From assembly GCA_031556725.1 (NCBI GenBank), contig JAVBSL010000026.1:1-64000 (forward strand): 64,000 bases of DNA, written 5' to 3'. The notes beneath the pieces are model-generated. The model worked only from the letters and a program-made list of their open reading frames with translations, was not told the origin of the DNA and searched no databases. Below are positions 33,867 through 42,755 of the stretch, one piece after another (the stretch's first letter is position 1; each line of letters begins with the position of its first letter). A program made the translations under genes and the position numbers. Source of the DNA: UBA935 sp031556725. GTDB taxonomy: Bacteria; Bacillota; Clostridia; Lachnospirales; Lachnospiraceae.

Positions 33867-34871
33867 ATGTCAAAAGGAAATAATCAAAAGCTGAAAATAC
33901 TTTATATAATGAAAATACTGCTGGAAAAAACCGATGATAATCACGGACTTACCCTGTCGGAGATTCAGACAGCGCTGCAGGCCTATGATATCAGTGCCGA
34001 ACGGAAAAGCCTTTATGACGACATTGAGGCTTTGCGGAGGTACGGTCTGGACATTATCGGTGAAGCCAGGGGCAAAAGCTATGAGTATTATATAGGACAA
34101 CGGCAATTTGAATTAGCCGAACTTAAATTATTGGTGGATGCCGTGCAATCATCCAAGTTCATAACCGTAAAGAAATCAACACAATTGATCAAGAAGCTGG
34201 AAGCTTTAACCAGCAGTCATGAAGCCCGCCAGCTGCAGCGGCAGGTATATGTGGCCGACCGGATCAAAACCATGAATGAAAGTATCTACATCAATGTGGA
34301 CACGCTTCACAATGCAATTAGTCAAAATGTGAAAATCCGCTTTCAATATACACAGTGGACGGTAGATAAGGAATTACAGCTAAAGAAGAATGGCGAATTG
34401 TATGAGGTCAGCCCGTGGGCACTTTCCTGGGATAATGAAAATTATTATCTGGTAGCCTATGATACGGCAGAAGCCAAAATAAAGCATTACCGGGTAGATA
34501 AAATGATGAAGCTGACCCTGACCAAAGAAGGCCGTGAGGGCCGGGAATATTTTGAACGTTTTAATATGGCGGCTTATACCAAAAAAATGTTTGGTATGTA
34601 TCATGGCACGGAAGAACTGGTTAAGATACAATTTTCCAATGATCTGGTGGGGGTAGTTATCGACCGGTTCGGTAAGGAAGTATCCCTTCGTCCGGTGAAC
34701 GATAATCACTTTGTAGCAACTGTTAAGGTGGCGGTCAGTTTACAGTTTATTGCCTGGGTGATCGGTTTGGGGGAAGGGGCCAGAATATTGTCACCGGAAC
34801 CGGTAGTTACAGAAATGAAGAAAACAATTGAAACATTAACTGCTATGTATGGAGAGGAGACAAACGTATGA
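33867..34871 (+). CDS. WYL-domain transcriptional regulator
   Basis: A 334-aa protein with an N-terminal winged helix-turn-helix (residues 8-65: KILYIMKILLEKTDDNHGLT, RKSLYDDIEALRRYG). A WYL domain follows at about 145-225 (IRFQYTQWTVDKE, YEVSPWALSWDNENYYLVAY), then a WCX extension at the end. WYL domains bind ligands, often nucleic-acid fragments or nucleotides, and regulate stress or defence genes. It is encoded 10 bp after the HD-GYP-like regulator and overlaps the aldo/keto reductase by 4 nt, so it may be an output of the signalling operon or regulate the reductase. Confidence 0.88.
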   Translation: MSKGNNQKLKILYIMKILLEKTDDNHGLTLSEIQTALQAYDISAERKSLYDDIEALRRYGLDIIGEARGKSYEYYIGQRQFELAELKLLVDAVQSSKFITVKKSTQLIKKLEALTSSHEARQLQRQVYVADRIKTMNESIYINVDTLHNAISQNVKIRFQYTQWTVDKELQLKKNGELYEVSPWALSWDNENYYLVAYDTAEAKIKHYRVDKMMKLTLTKEGREGREYFERFNMAAYTKKMFGMYHGTEELVKIQFSNDLVGVVIDRFGKEVSLRPVNDNHFVATVKVAVSLQFIAWVIGLGEGARILSPEPVVTEMKKTIETLTAMYGEETNV

Positions 34872-36007
34872 TTTACAGAGAAGTAGGAAAGACAGGAAAA
34901 CAGGGTAGTATTATCGGACTTGGCTGTGAGCATTTGGATGGAATGCCCTATAAACAGGTGAAGGAAACCATTGATGCAGCAGTGGAGCATGGCATTAATA
35001 TAATGGATGTCTTTATGCCGGGAAAAGAAGTGCGGGATAATATTGCCAAAGCGTTAGGGCCGAACAGGGAAAAAGTCTTGATCCAGGGGCATATCGGTTC
35101 CACGGATGTGAATCAGCAGTATGATATCAGCCGTGATTTGCCCACAGTTCAAAAATATTTTGAAGAACTGTTAAAAACTTTTGGATACATAGATTTCGGA
35201 ATGATGTTTTTTATTGATTCCGAAGATGATTATAAAGGCGTCTTTGATACCGGATTTATTACTTATGTGGAAAAATTGAAAAAGCAGGGAGATATCAGAC
35301 ACATCGGCTTCAGTTCTCACAATCCGGAGACAGCAGCCAAAGTAATCCGGACCGGAGTACCGGAAACTATGCTGTTCAGTATCAATCTGGGTTTTGATTT
35401 ATATCCGGCGGATCAATATATTTTCAATGCCCTGGAAAACGGATTTGATACCGGTTTATTCCGCGGAATTGATCCCAAACGGGCCGAACTTTATAAGCTT
35501 TGTGAGCAAAAAGGTGTAGGTATCACCGTAATGAAAACTTTGGGTGCCGGCAAATTGATTTCCAAAGAACATTCACCCTTCGGTAAACCCATGACTATAG
35601 CCCAGTGTCTGCATTATGTGCTGACCCGTCCGGCAGTAGCAAGTGCCATGCTTGGCTGCAAGAGCCGAAGTGAAATATTGGATGCAATTGCCTATCTGGA
35701 CATGAGCGATGCAGAAAAAGATTATACCCCGATTCTGGATTCTATTCAGAATGATTTTAAGGGAAGCTGTGTTTATTGCAGTCATTGCCAACCCTGTCCG
35801 GTTGCCATTGATATTGCCGCGGTAAATAAATATCTGGATATCGCCAGGCTGGATGAAAATAATATTCCACCCTCGATACAATCACATTATAATGCGCTTT
35901 CAGCTCATGGCAGTGATTGTATCGGCTGTGGAAACTGTGAAAAACGCTGTCCCTTCGGTGTGCCGATTATCGAAAATATGAAAAAGGCCAAACAGCTTTT
36001 TGAATAA
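34868..36007 (+). CDS. Aldo/keto reductase with C-terminal 4Fe-4S ferredoxin domain
   Basis: A 379-aa protein: aldo/keto reductase barrel (residues 1-280; MIYREVGKTGKQGSIIGLGC, DFGMMFFIDSEDDY, IRHIGFSSHNPE) followed by a bacterial ferredoxin domain with CVYCSHCQPCP and CIGCGNCEKRCP, 8 Cys for two [4Fe-4S] clusters. The usual catalytic Tyr of the D-Y-K-H tetrad is not obvious (NIMDVFMPGKEVRD near residue 45, where Asp-x4-Tyr is expected). Many anaerobes have this fusion, and its substrate is generally unknown. Last gene of the operon; convergent with the CDF pseudogene. Confidence 0.9.
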   Translation: MIYREVGKTGKQGSIIGLGCEHLDGMPYKQVKETIDAAVEHGINIMDVFMPGKEVRDNIAKALGPNREKVLIQGHIGSTDVNQQYDISRDLPTVQKYFEELLKTFGYIDFGMMFFIDSEDDYKGVFDTGFITYVEKLKKQGDIRHIGFSSHNPETAAKVIRTGVPETMLFSINLGFDLYPADQYIFNALENGFDTGLFRGIDPKRAELYKLCEQKGVGITVMKTLGAGKLISKEHSPFGKPMTIAQCLHYVLTRPAVASAMLGCKSRSEILDAIAYLDMSDAEKDYTPILDSIQNDFKGSCVYCSHCQPCPVAIDIAAVNKYLDIARLDENNIPPSIQSHYNALSAHGSDCIGCGNCEKRCPFGVPIIENMKKAKQLFE

Positions 36008-36011
36008 GCTG

Positions 36012-36510
36012 TTAACGATTGTCCGCAGCGGGATTTACGTGAACCATACAATGCTTGATATTGGGGAAACCCTCCTCCATGGTATCATGAACCCGCTGGG
36101 CAATATCGTGAGCTTCGGTTAAGGTCAGCTGACCATCAGCCAGAATTTCAATATCCACATAAACTTTATCACCAAAAAGGCGTGTTTTTAACTGGTCAAT
36201 TCCTAAAACACCTTTTTGGGCAAGAACCATCGTGCGGATTTCGGCGATGGTTTTTTCGTCCCATGATTTATCGGTCATTTTACCGGTGGCATCCCGGAAA
36301 ATATCAATAGCCGCTTTGGCAATAAAGATACAGATGATCACACTGGCAAGGGGGTCGAGGATCGGAAAGGCCGATACCGATGCCGGTGGCAAACAGAAGA
36401 ACCGAAAGCAGGATACCGGCAAAGAATTTGAAGGCAGAAAGCAGAATATTAATCACAATTGTAACCCAGGATACTTTCATGGCCAGTTTTGTGTTAGTTT
36501 CAGTGTTCAT
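36012..36510 (-). pseudogene. CDF-family metal efflux transporter, broken by two deletions
   Basis: The N-terminus is intact (MNTETNTKLAMKVSWVTIVI, LLSAFKFFAGI). It then jumps to LLSVLLFATGIGIG and, in another reading frame, to FPILDPLASVIICIFIAKAA and a normal C-terminal cytoplasmic domain ending HCMVHVNPAADNR. Compared with a full CDF protein two internal blocks are gone: first the segment with the HxxxD metal site, removed in frame, then another of about 75 codons that shifts the frame. The first frame stops at 36304 and the rest is out of phase. CDF proteins export Zn, Co, Ni or Cd. It lies under a NiCo riboswitch (36565-36655), identifying the original role as cobalt/nickel efflux. Confidence 0.88.
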
Positions 36511-36538
36511 AATTTTTTCCTCCTAAATTTTTGGGTAC

Positions 36539-36584
36539 AAAAAAGCACATCAATGGAACATACTACTGTCCCACAGATGTGCTT
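36539..36584 (-). terminator. Riboswitch expression platform (intrinsic terminator)
   Basis: On the minus strand AAGCACATC (36576-36584) pairs with GATGTGCTT (36543-36551), followed by T6. The 5' arm is also part of the last aptamer helix, the arrangement by which Ni/Co binding would prevent termination. Confidence 0.8.
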
Positions 36585-36655
36585 AACATTCATCTGCTGC
36601 CGTTCGTAGACGGCCCGGCCACATGGATACGAAAATAATCCATCGCCTGCTCAGT
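36565..36655 (-). ncRNA. NiCo (czcD) riboswitch
   Basis: Read on the minus strand, the segments ACTGAGCAGGC, GTGGCCGGGCCGTC, GACGGCAGCAGATGAATG (with one-base variation) and CATCTGTGGGACAGT follow in order. This is the conserved skeleton of the cobalt/nickel riboswitch: four-way junction, GCCGG internal loop and the GGGACAGU end. It sits 55 nt upstream of the CDF start codon, the usual gene partner, with the terminator overlapping the last helix. No base change in the core was noticed, so it may still respond to metal although the transporter is broken. Confidence 0.9.
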
Positions 36656-36765
36656 TTGTACTGTTGATTGTGTATGCATTTGGAACGCAATGCAGTGCAA
36701 AGAGTGGTATAGCCATATCATATGCAGTAAAGAAATACAAGTGAATAATTTATTAAAATATATGA

Positions 36766-36835
36766 TTGACTTTTTTATATTGTTATTATACAATTACATT
36801 AAATAATAATTCAATGAATATATAATCAATGTAAT
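36766..36835 (+). promoter_or_regulatory. Promoter and candidate operator of the TetR gene
   Basis: TTGACT (36766-36771) and TACAAT (36789-36794) are 17 bp apart. ATTACATT (36793-36800), overlapping the -10, and AATGTAAT (36828-36835) form an inverted repeat that could be bound by the TetR protein encoded at 36853. Confidence 0.65.
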
Positions 36836-36852
36836 ATTGTGAAAGGAATAAA

Positions 36853-37428
36853 ATGACAACAAGAAATGAACAAAAAGAGCAAACAAGGCAAAACATCCTA
36901 TGGGCAGGTTTGTCCTTGTTTGTACAAAAGGGCTATGCGGCAACCAAAATCAGCGATATAGCTAAGGCTGTTAATATAAGCACCGGCCTGATGTTTCATT
37001 ATTTTGAATCAAAGGAAGCCCTTTATGAAGAACTGATAAGAATGGGCGTAGAAGGAACCAAATATCCTTTAGATATGCCTTATCAGGATCCAGTTGAATA
37101 TTTTGAAAAATTTCTCTCTGTGTTGCTGCAATTTACACGAGAGCAGCCATGGGTTGCCAATATGTTTGTTTTGGTGGAAACCACCCAGAGAAGTGAAGCC
37201 GCTCCGGCTCATATCAGGGAGCTGGCCAATCAGGTGAACCAGATTGAGTACTCAGCAGAATTGATCAGACAGGGACAGGAACAGGGAACGATCCGGGCCG
37301 GAGATCCACTTTCCCTTTCTTATGCATTTTGGTCAAGTATCCAGGGCGTGATGGAGCAGCTTGCAGTTAATCCGCAGATTCCTTTGCCGGATGCAGAATG
37401 GATTATGGCAATTATTAAAAAACCCTGA
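36853..37428 (+). CDS. TetR/AcrR-family transcriptional regulator
   Basis: A 191-aa protein with a classical TetR helix-turn-helix (residues 9-55: NILWAGLSLFVQKGYAATKI, SDIAKAVNISTGLMFHYF) and a helical ligand domain. The ATG at 36853 follows GAAAGGA. It precedes the FAD oxidoreductase gene by 19 bp and likely represses both. Its ligand might be the oxidoreductase's substrate, but that is inference from position. Confidence 0.9.
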   Translation: MTTRNEQKEQTRQNILWAGLSLFVQKGYAATKISDIAKAVNISTGLMFHYFESKEALYEELIRMGVEGTKYPLDMPYQDPVEYFEKFLSVLLQFTREQPWVANMFVLVETTQRSEAAPAHIRELANQVNQIEYSAELIRQGQEQGTIRAGDPLSLSYAFWSSIQGVMEQLAVNPQIPLPDAEWIMAIIKKP

Positions 37429-37447
37429 AGGGCAGAAAGGATATAAT

Positions 37448-38920
37448 ATGAAGAAAGTGATTATTATCGGCGGCGGTATTGCCGGACTGACAGCAGGCAT
37501 TTATGCAAGACAATATGGATTTGAAACGGAAGTTTACGAAAAGCACATTATTCCGGGCGGTGAATGTACCGGATGGAGCAGACAGGGGTATTTTATTGAT
37601 AATTGTATTCACTGGCTAACCGATGCCTGCCCGGGCAGTGAAATGTATAAAATATGGGAAAATATCGGAGTGATGGGACCGTCGGTAGGGGTAATCAGAG
37701 AAGATGCTTTTTACAGTATGGAATATCAGGGAAAGACTCTGCATTTTTACCGTGATCTGGACCGTGCCAGAGCAGAATTTCTGGAAATGGCACCGGAGGA
37801 TGAAGTGAAAATCAATCGATTCTTTGATCATGTAAAATTGGCGGAAAAGATGTCAATCCCTACGGAAAAGCCGGTCAGTGACATGAATTTTCTGGAAATG
37901 ATGAAAATGGGCATGGGTATGGCCGAAGTTGGAAAGGTAATGAAAGAATATGGGAAAGAGACAATTCCTGAACTGGCAGAACGATTTACGAATCCGGTCA
38001 TCAAAGAAATGATGAGAAGATATTACACATATAATTTCATGGCTTTTACCTTACTGATGTCTTATGCTTTTCTGTCTGGAGGTAACGGCATTATTCCCGA
38101 AGGCGGTTCATTAAAAATGGCCGAACGTATTACAGAACGGTATCGTTCGTTAGGAGGAAAACTGTTCACCGGTAAGGAAGTAAGCAAAATCTCTGTTCAG
38201 GGGAAAAAGGCCAGCGGTATCTGCCTGGCGGATGGCACCGAAATTACTGCTGACTATATTATCTGTGCAGCGGATACATATGTTACATTTACCAAATTAC
38301 TGGATGAGAAATACTGGGACCCCAGATTAAAGAAATTGTATAGTGATGACAAACATAAGGTGAATTCAGCTTTTCAAGTTGCTTTTGGAATTATCGGCGA
38401 AGAAGAAACAGGTGTCCCATCAGGCTCATTTGTTTTCCCCTGTGAGGAATTACAGGTCGGAACCAAAAAGGAAACTTTTATGGCCACCAGAATGTATGAT
38501 TATGATATGACCCTGTTTCCAAAAGATAAGCGGGTGATACAATGTAATTTTATTCAGGAAGGTGCAGACTATGAATATTGGAAACAGTTATATAGTGACA
38601 AGCAGGCTTATAAGCAGGAAAAAGAAAGACTGGCAGAAGAAATCAGGCAAAGAATCATAAAGCAGTTTCCTCAGCTGGAAAGCCGGCTGATTATACTGGA
38701 TGCCTTTTCGCCTATTACTTATGAACGTTATTGCAGTGCTTATCGGGGAGCCTATATGAGTTTCTTTCCGCAAAAAGGAGCAGGTAATGTCTATATGAAA
38801 AATACCGTAAAAGGACTGGATAATGTATTAATTGCCAGTCAATGGCTGTCTCAGAACGGCGGTTTGCCTACAGCAGCAACCAGCGGCAAATTTGCAGCAG
38901 ATAAACTTGCCCAATTATAA
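37448..38920 (+). CDS. Phytoene-desaturase-like FAD-dependent oxidoreductase
   Basis: A 490-aa flavoprotein with an N-terminal dinucleotide-binding motif (VIIIGGGIAGLTAGIYARQYG, Glu at the end of strand two in VYEKH) and the PGG-ECTGW loop. The C-terminal FAD motif is GLDNVLIASQWLSQNGGLPTAA. The ATG at 37448 begins directly with MKKVIIIGGG; the longer frame from 37361 overlaps TetR and is not used. The CrtI/CrtO-like family includes carotenoid desaturases and retinol saturases, but no carotenoid genes are here, so the substrate is open. Confidence 0.88.
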   Translation: MKKVIIIGGGIAGLTAGIYARQYGFETEVYEKHIIPGGECTGWSRQGYFIDNCIHWLTDACPGSEMYKIWENIGVMGPSVGVIREDAFYSMEYQGKTLHFYRDLDRARAEFLEMAPEDEVKINRFFDHVKLAEKMSIPTEKPVSDMNFLEMMKMGMGMAEVGKVMKEYGKETIPELAERFTNPVIKEMMRRYYTYNFMAFTLLMSYAFLSGGNGIIPEGGSLKMAERITERYRSLGGKLFTGKEVSKISVQGKKASGICLADGTEITADYIICAADTYVTFTKLLDEKYWDPRLKKLYSDDKHKVNSAFQVAFGIIGEEETGVPSGSFVFPCEELQVGTKKETFMATRMYDYDMTLFPKDKRVIQCNFIQEGADYEYWKQLYSDKQAYKQEKERLAEEIRQRIIKQFPQLESRLIILDAFSPITYERYCSAYRGAYMSFFPQKGAGNVYMKNTVKGLDNVLIASQWLSQNGGLPTAATSGKFAADKLAQL

Positions 38921-38928
38921 AATTTTTA

Positions 38929-38957
38929 TTGACAACAGATACCATATAAGATACTAT
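38929..38957 (+). promoter_or_regulatory. Putative promoter of the Rpn-like gene
   Basis: TTGACA (38929-38934) and TACTAT (38952-38957) have a 17-bp spacer. The start codon is 145 bp downstream, leaving a long leader in which I see no clear structure. Confidence 0.6.
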
Positions 38958-39101
38958 TTATTTACGAATTATTGGCGAAAATCTAAAGAATCTAATTAAC
39001 CTGGCAGTATCTGCCCAGCTTTCAAAATGAAAAACTGAATAAGGAACAAAACGGTGGGGCTGTATATAATCAGCTCCTAATATAAGTGTGGGAGAAAATA
39101 C

Positions 39102-40028
39102 ATGGATGAAGAAAAATACATATTACCGCAAAACGAAATCTTAAAGCATAAACCCATTAAAGAGCTTAGCATTATTGACGACTTTCTTTTCCAGGAATTA
39201 ATGCTGAGTGATAAATTCGGAAAGGAATTCTTAAGCTATTTTTTGAAAACTATACTAGGTACGGATATTACAAGCAAAGAGATACAGGCCCAAAGCATCC
39301 GTACGGCCGGAGATACTAATACACGAGCAATCAGGCTGGACGTAGTAGTGGATGGTCAGATAGCAGATTCGTTTGCCGAAAGCAGTATAAAAAAACTGGA
39401 AAAGAAACAAAATATGAACGCGGGGAGTGATATACAGGTTGATGTGGAAATGCAGAAGCAGGCGCAGTATGTAACTGCCGGACAGGAGAACTGTCTGCGT
39501 CGTCGTAGCCGGCTTTATCAGGCATTAGTGGATGTTAAACTACTGAAAACCGGAGAAACCATGGATGCCATGAAAGAAGTACCGGTTATTATTTGTTGTT
39601 CATATGATCTATTCGGGAGAAATCGCATGAAATATACTTTTGAACATCGTTGCGTAGAAGAACCCGATTTGGTTCTGGAAGACGGAGCAAAAAGAATATT
39701 TCTTAATACCAAAGGCCAGAAAGGGGCTACCAAAGAACTGCAGGATATGTTACACTATATAGAAACAAGCAATGAAATTAATGTAACAAGTGAAGCGTTG
39801 CAAAACATCCATAACATAATCAATAGTGTAAAAAGTGACAAGGAAGTGGAGGCGAGATATATGTTGGCGACTATTAATGATTTATATTTAAAGCGTGAAA
39901 GTAGAAAAGAGGGCATTTTGCTAGGGAAAAAAGTGATTCGACTGGAGACGCAAGGCCTTTCCCCGGATGAAATAGCCGTTCAATGTGGAATCAGTGTTGA
40001 AGAAGTAAATGAAATATTAAGTGAATAA
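39102..40028 (+). CDS. Rpn/YhgA-family PD-(D/E)XK nuclease-like protein
   Basis: A 308-aa protein. The N-terminal part (IDDFLFQELMLSDKFGKEFL, IRLDVVVDG, DIQVDVEMQKQ) holds the Asp of strand two and the E-x-Q of strand three that define the PD-(D/E)XK transposase-like nuclease fold of Rpn proteins. The C-terminus has a basic linker and a small helix-turn-helix (GLSPDEIAVQCGISVEEVNEIL), a common ending for this family. Rpn proteins cause RecA-independent recombination and some act in phage defence. It is alone between a promoter and a terminator. Confidence 0.85.
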   Translation: MDEEKYILPQNEILKHKPIKELSIIDDFLFQELMLSDKFGKEFLSYFLKTILGTDITSKEIQAQSIRTAGDTNTRAIRLDVVVDGQIADSFAESSIKKLEKKQNMNAGSDIQVDVEMQKQAQYVTAGQENCLRRRSRLYQALVDVKLLKTGETMDAMKEVPVIICCSYDLFGRNRMKYTFEHRCVEEPDLVLEDGAKRIFLNTKGQKGATKELQDMLHYIETSNEINVTSEALQNIHNIINSVKSDKEVEARYMLATINDLYLKRESRKEGILLGKKVIRLETQGLSPDEIAVQCGISVEEVNEILSE

Positions 40029-40040
40029 TTTATGGAATAT

Positions 40041-40072
40041 GGCTATCGGGAAATTTTCCGGTAGCCTCTTTA
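40041..40072 (+). terminator. Intrinsic terminator after the Rpn-like gene
   Basis: GGCTATCGGGAA (40041-40052) pairs with TTCCGGTAGCC (40056-40066) with one bulge, followed by a T-rich run. Confidence 0.75.
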
Positions 40073-40146
40073 TTATATATTGCAAATATTATACAATATA
40101 AAAATCAAGGGTCATTAACGAGATTATCTCGGAAGAAGGGAGCAGT

Positions 40147-40795
40147 ATGATTATAAAAAATGTATCGAAAGAAACAAGAAGCCTTCTTGTTTTCTTTGCA
40201 ATCACATTATTGTGGACATGGTCTTGCGGAGGGCTGGCATATTTATTTCGCGAAGATCTATTTTGGGTTAATTTTTTCTTTTTGTTAGGAGGCTCTGCGC
40301 CTTCGATTGTTGGGTATCAGTTTGGTTTCAGGACCGTTAAATGAAGAATTCGGATGGCGTGGTTATAGCCTGGATAAATTGTTAGTACGAGTTGGTTTTG
40401 TTGGTTCAACGGTTATACTGGGGTTGATCTGGGGTATCTGGCATTTTTTTTGGAGTTTTATTCCCGGACAGGCACAGTTTGAAATATTCAATTATTCTGT
40501 TTTTGACTAGATCCTTTTTCTGACAATATTTGAAGTTGCGGTTTCCTTTATAATCCATTTGGTATATATAAAAACCGACCGGAGTATTTTGGCGGGAGCA
40601 CTTACACATATGATGTGTAATCTGTTAACAAGCCAATTGATAGCACCTATGTCAGCGCAGTATCGAAGCACTTTTATATATGTGACAATAGGAATTGGTT
40701 TTATTGTTGCAGTTTATACTATTTTCTCCACCAACTTTAAAAACGAAACAGTAACTCAGATTAAAGGAATCCAGAATTTTCAAATCCAGAATTAA
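40147..40795 (+). pseudogene. CPBP-family intramembrane protease, broken
   Basis: Three pieces of one gene. The N-terminal piece (ATG 40147) has two membrane segments and ends off-frame at 40344. The middle piece, in the +1 frame, carries the protease motif SGPLNEEFGWRGYSLDKL and GIWHFFW and ends in TAG at 40508-40510. The same frame continues past the TAG (ILFLTIFEVAVSFIIHLVYI, THMMCN) to 40795. About 60 or more codons are missing before the EExxxR motif, plus a nonsense codon. It was presumably like the protease at 4517-5269. Confidence 0.8.
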
Positions 40796-40868
40796 TAAGA
40801 CTATGGACTACAAAAGAATGAGGGAATATGTTACACTGTATTGATAATGGTAAGTACAGGAGAGAACT

Positions 40869-41360
40869 ATGGAGATTCAAGTACGAGGTTTTAAGGTAGA
40901 AGATATCGAAGCAATGATATCGATATGGAATGAAGTTGTAGAGGAAGGACAAGCCTTTCCACAGACAGAACTTCTGGATGACACTACCGGAAAACATTTT
41001 TTTGAGGAACAAACATACTGCGGGGTGGGCGAAGATATAGAAAGCGGGCAGTTGGTCGGACTTTACATTCTGCATCCTAATAATGTGGGCAGATGCGGGC
41101 ACATCTGCAATGCCAGCTATGCTGTGAAAAGCGCAGCCAGAGGGCAGCATGTCGGTGAAAAACTGGTCATTGACTGCCTGCAGCAGGGAAAACAATGGGG
41201 TTTTCAAATCTTGCAGTTTAACGCAGTCGTAAAAACCAATCTGTCCGCCAGACATCTTTACGAAAAGCTGGGATTTGTTCAATTGGGAACGATTGAAAAA
41301 GGATTTCTGATGAAAGATGGAAGTTACGAGGATATCTGTCCATACTATAGAACTTTATAA
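40869..41360 (+). CDS. GNAT-family N-acetyltransferase
   Basis: A 163-aa protein with the GNAT fold: VRGFKVEDIEAMISIWNEVV at the N-terminus, the acetyl-CoA-binding stretch ASYAVKSAARGQHVGEKLVI (R/Q-x-x-G-x-G/A type), and QFNAVVKTNLSARHLYEKLG near the end. It resembles the L-amino acid/PhnO group of small-molecule acetyltransferases. Acceptor unknown. It is followed 11 bp later by another GNAT gene, so the two are likely co-transcribed. Confidence 0.85.
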   Translation: MEIQVRGFKVEDIEAMISIWNEVVEEGQAFPQTELLDDTTGKHFFEEQTYCGVGEDIESGQLVGLYILHPNNVGRCGHICNASYAVKSAARGQHVGEKLVIDCLQQGKQWGFQILQFNAVVKTNLSARHLYEKLGFVQLGTIEKGFLMKDGSYEDICPYYRTL

Positions 41361-41371
41361 TTCAAAAAGAA

Positions 41372-41968
41372 ATGAGTAACAAAATGCGAAAAATCAGAAG
41401 AATAGATTATCAAGAGTTTAAAAAAATATATGTACGCTATATGACAGTAGACTTTCCCAAGGCGGAAAGAAGGCCGCTTTTTTTGATCAAGAGATCTTTT
41501 AAAAAAGGGTTTTATGAAGCTTATGTTTATGAAGAAAACGATCAACTGTTGGGATATGCAGGTTTAATTTATATGGCAGATAAAAGTTATGCTTTATTAG
41601 ATTATTTTGCAGTTATGAAAGAACAACGGAGCACAGGGGTTGGAAGTGAGTTTTTAACATTGCTGCGAGACAGTATCAGTGTAAATGGGCTGATAATTGA
41701 AAGTGAGAATCCGGATGCAGCGGATGCAGAAGATGAAAAAGCCGTTCGCAACAGAAGGATTGCTTTTTATCAAAGAAACGGTGCTATAGATTCGGGTACG
41801 GAAGGGCATTTTTTTGGTGTCTGTTTTTGTCTGTTGTGGCTGCCTAAGGACAACGCACCGATGCCGTCGGAGGTTGGTGAGATAACCCTAAACATTTATA
41901 AGCAGACGATGCGAAATTGGCAGGCACGTAAATATTTGAGCTATAATGGAAAGGGTAAAGAAAGATAG
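41372..41968 (+). CDS. GNAT-family N-acetyltransferase
   Basis: A 198-aa protein with GNAT features: YEENDQLLGYAGLIYMADKS, DYFAVMKEQRSTGVGSEFL (acetyl-CoA loop RSTGVG) and RNRRIAFYQRNGAIDSG. The family occurs often in Lachnospiraceae without an assigned acceptor. Internal Met residues near the start (MSNKM) leave the exact start uncertain by a few codons. Confidence 0.83.
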   Translation: MSNKMRKIRRIDYQEFKKIYVRYMTVDFPKAERRPLFLIKRSFKKGFYEAYVYEENDQLLGYAGLIYMADKSYALLDYFAVMKEQRSTGVGSEFLTLLRDSISVNGLIIESENPDAADAEDEKAVRNRRIAFYQRNGAIDSGTEGHFFGVCFCLLWLPKDNAPMPSEVGEITLNIYKQTMRNWQARKYLSYNGKGKER

Positions 41969-42063
41969 GATGAAGTATTTATTGCTGGTACAATCCATTA
42001 CATTTGCCTCAGCCGGAGGCACTAAATATAGACTATACGGTTGAACGACTGGCCGATATTAAA
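41969..42063 (+). pseudogene. Possible short coding remnant
   Basis: Two overlapping frames read MKYLLLVQ, then after a +1 shift YNPLHLPQPEALNIDYTVER and LADIKTIL before TAA at 42061-42063. If joined they give a protein-like stretch of about 36 residues. I do not recognise the family. Chance cannot be excluded. Confidence 0.25.
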
Positions 42064-42105
42064 ACAATTTTATAAACATCATGATGCAGAAGGAGTTACG
42101 GACGG

Positions 42106-42723
42106 GTGAAAGATTTAGATACATTAACAAAGTTAGCAATGGAGTTGCAGGCAATTGCTCAAAATGGTTTGACTTATACAAAGGATAAGTATGACAAAGA
42201 ACGTTTTGAGCGGATAAGGGAAATATCAGCGGAAGTCATGAGTCTGAAAACAGAGCTGCCCATTGAAAAGGTAAAAGATTTATTTTGCAATGAAACTGGT
42301 TATCAAACGCCTAAGTTAGATACAAGAGCGGTGATATTTAACGAAAATAAAATCTTACTGGTAAAGGAAAATGATAAATGGTCACTTCCGGGTGGTTGGG
42401 TTGATTATAATGAGACAGTTGCCTCTAACACGATTAAAGAAGTAAGAGAGGAAGCGGGACTGAAAGTTGATCCCATAAGGATTATTGCAATACAAGATCG
42501 AAATAAACATAATTTACCCAAATATGCTTATGGAATCTGTAAAATTTTTGTTCTGTGTTCTGTAATAAGCGGTAGTTTTCAAGAGAATATTGAAACGACG
42601 GAAAGTAATTTTTTCGCACTTGATGATTTGCCTGTTTTAGATGAAGACAAAAATGTCTATGACCAAATCCAAATGTGTTTTGACGCATATAAGGATGAAA
42701 ACTGGAAAATTGTATTTGATTAA
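42106..42723 (+). CDS. Nudix hydrolase
   Basis: A 205-aa protein. The first 65 residues are the helical N-terminal domain found on a group of clostridial Nudix proteins (LTKLAMELQAIAQNGLTYTK). The Nudix box, starting GGWVDYNETVASNTIKEV and ending REEAGLKVDP, fits Gx5Ex7REUxEExGU. The GTG at 42106 follows AAGGAGTTACGGACGG. The family cleaves nucleoside diphosphates linked to another moiety; ADP-ribose or NADH-like substrates are plausible. It precedes a HIT-family gene by 32 bp. Confidence 0.9.
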   Translation: MKDLDTLTKLAMELQAIAQNGLTYTKDKYDKERFERIREISAEVMSLKTELPIEKVKDLFCNETGYQTPKLDTRAVIFNENKILLVKENDKWSLPGGWVDYNETVASNTIKEVREEAGLKVDPIRIIAIQDRNKHNLPKYAYGICKIFVLCSVISGSFQENIETTESNFFALDDLPVLDEDKNVYDQIQMCFDAYKDENWKIVFD

Positions 42724-42755
42724 CGATATATTATACTTGGGAAGGGACAAATAAT

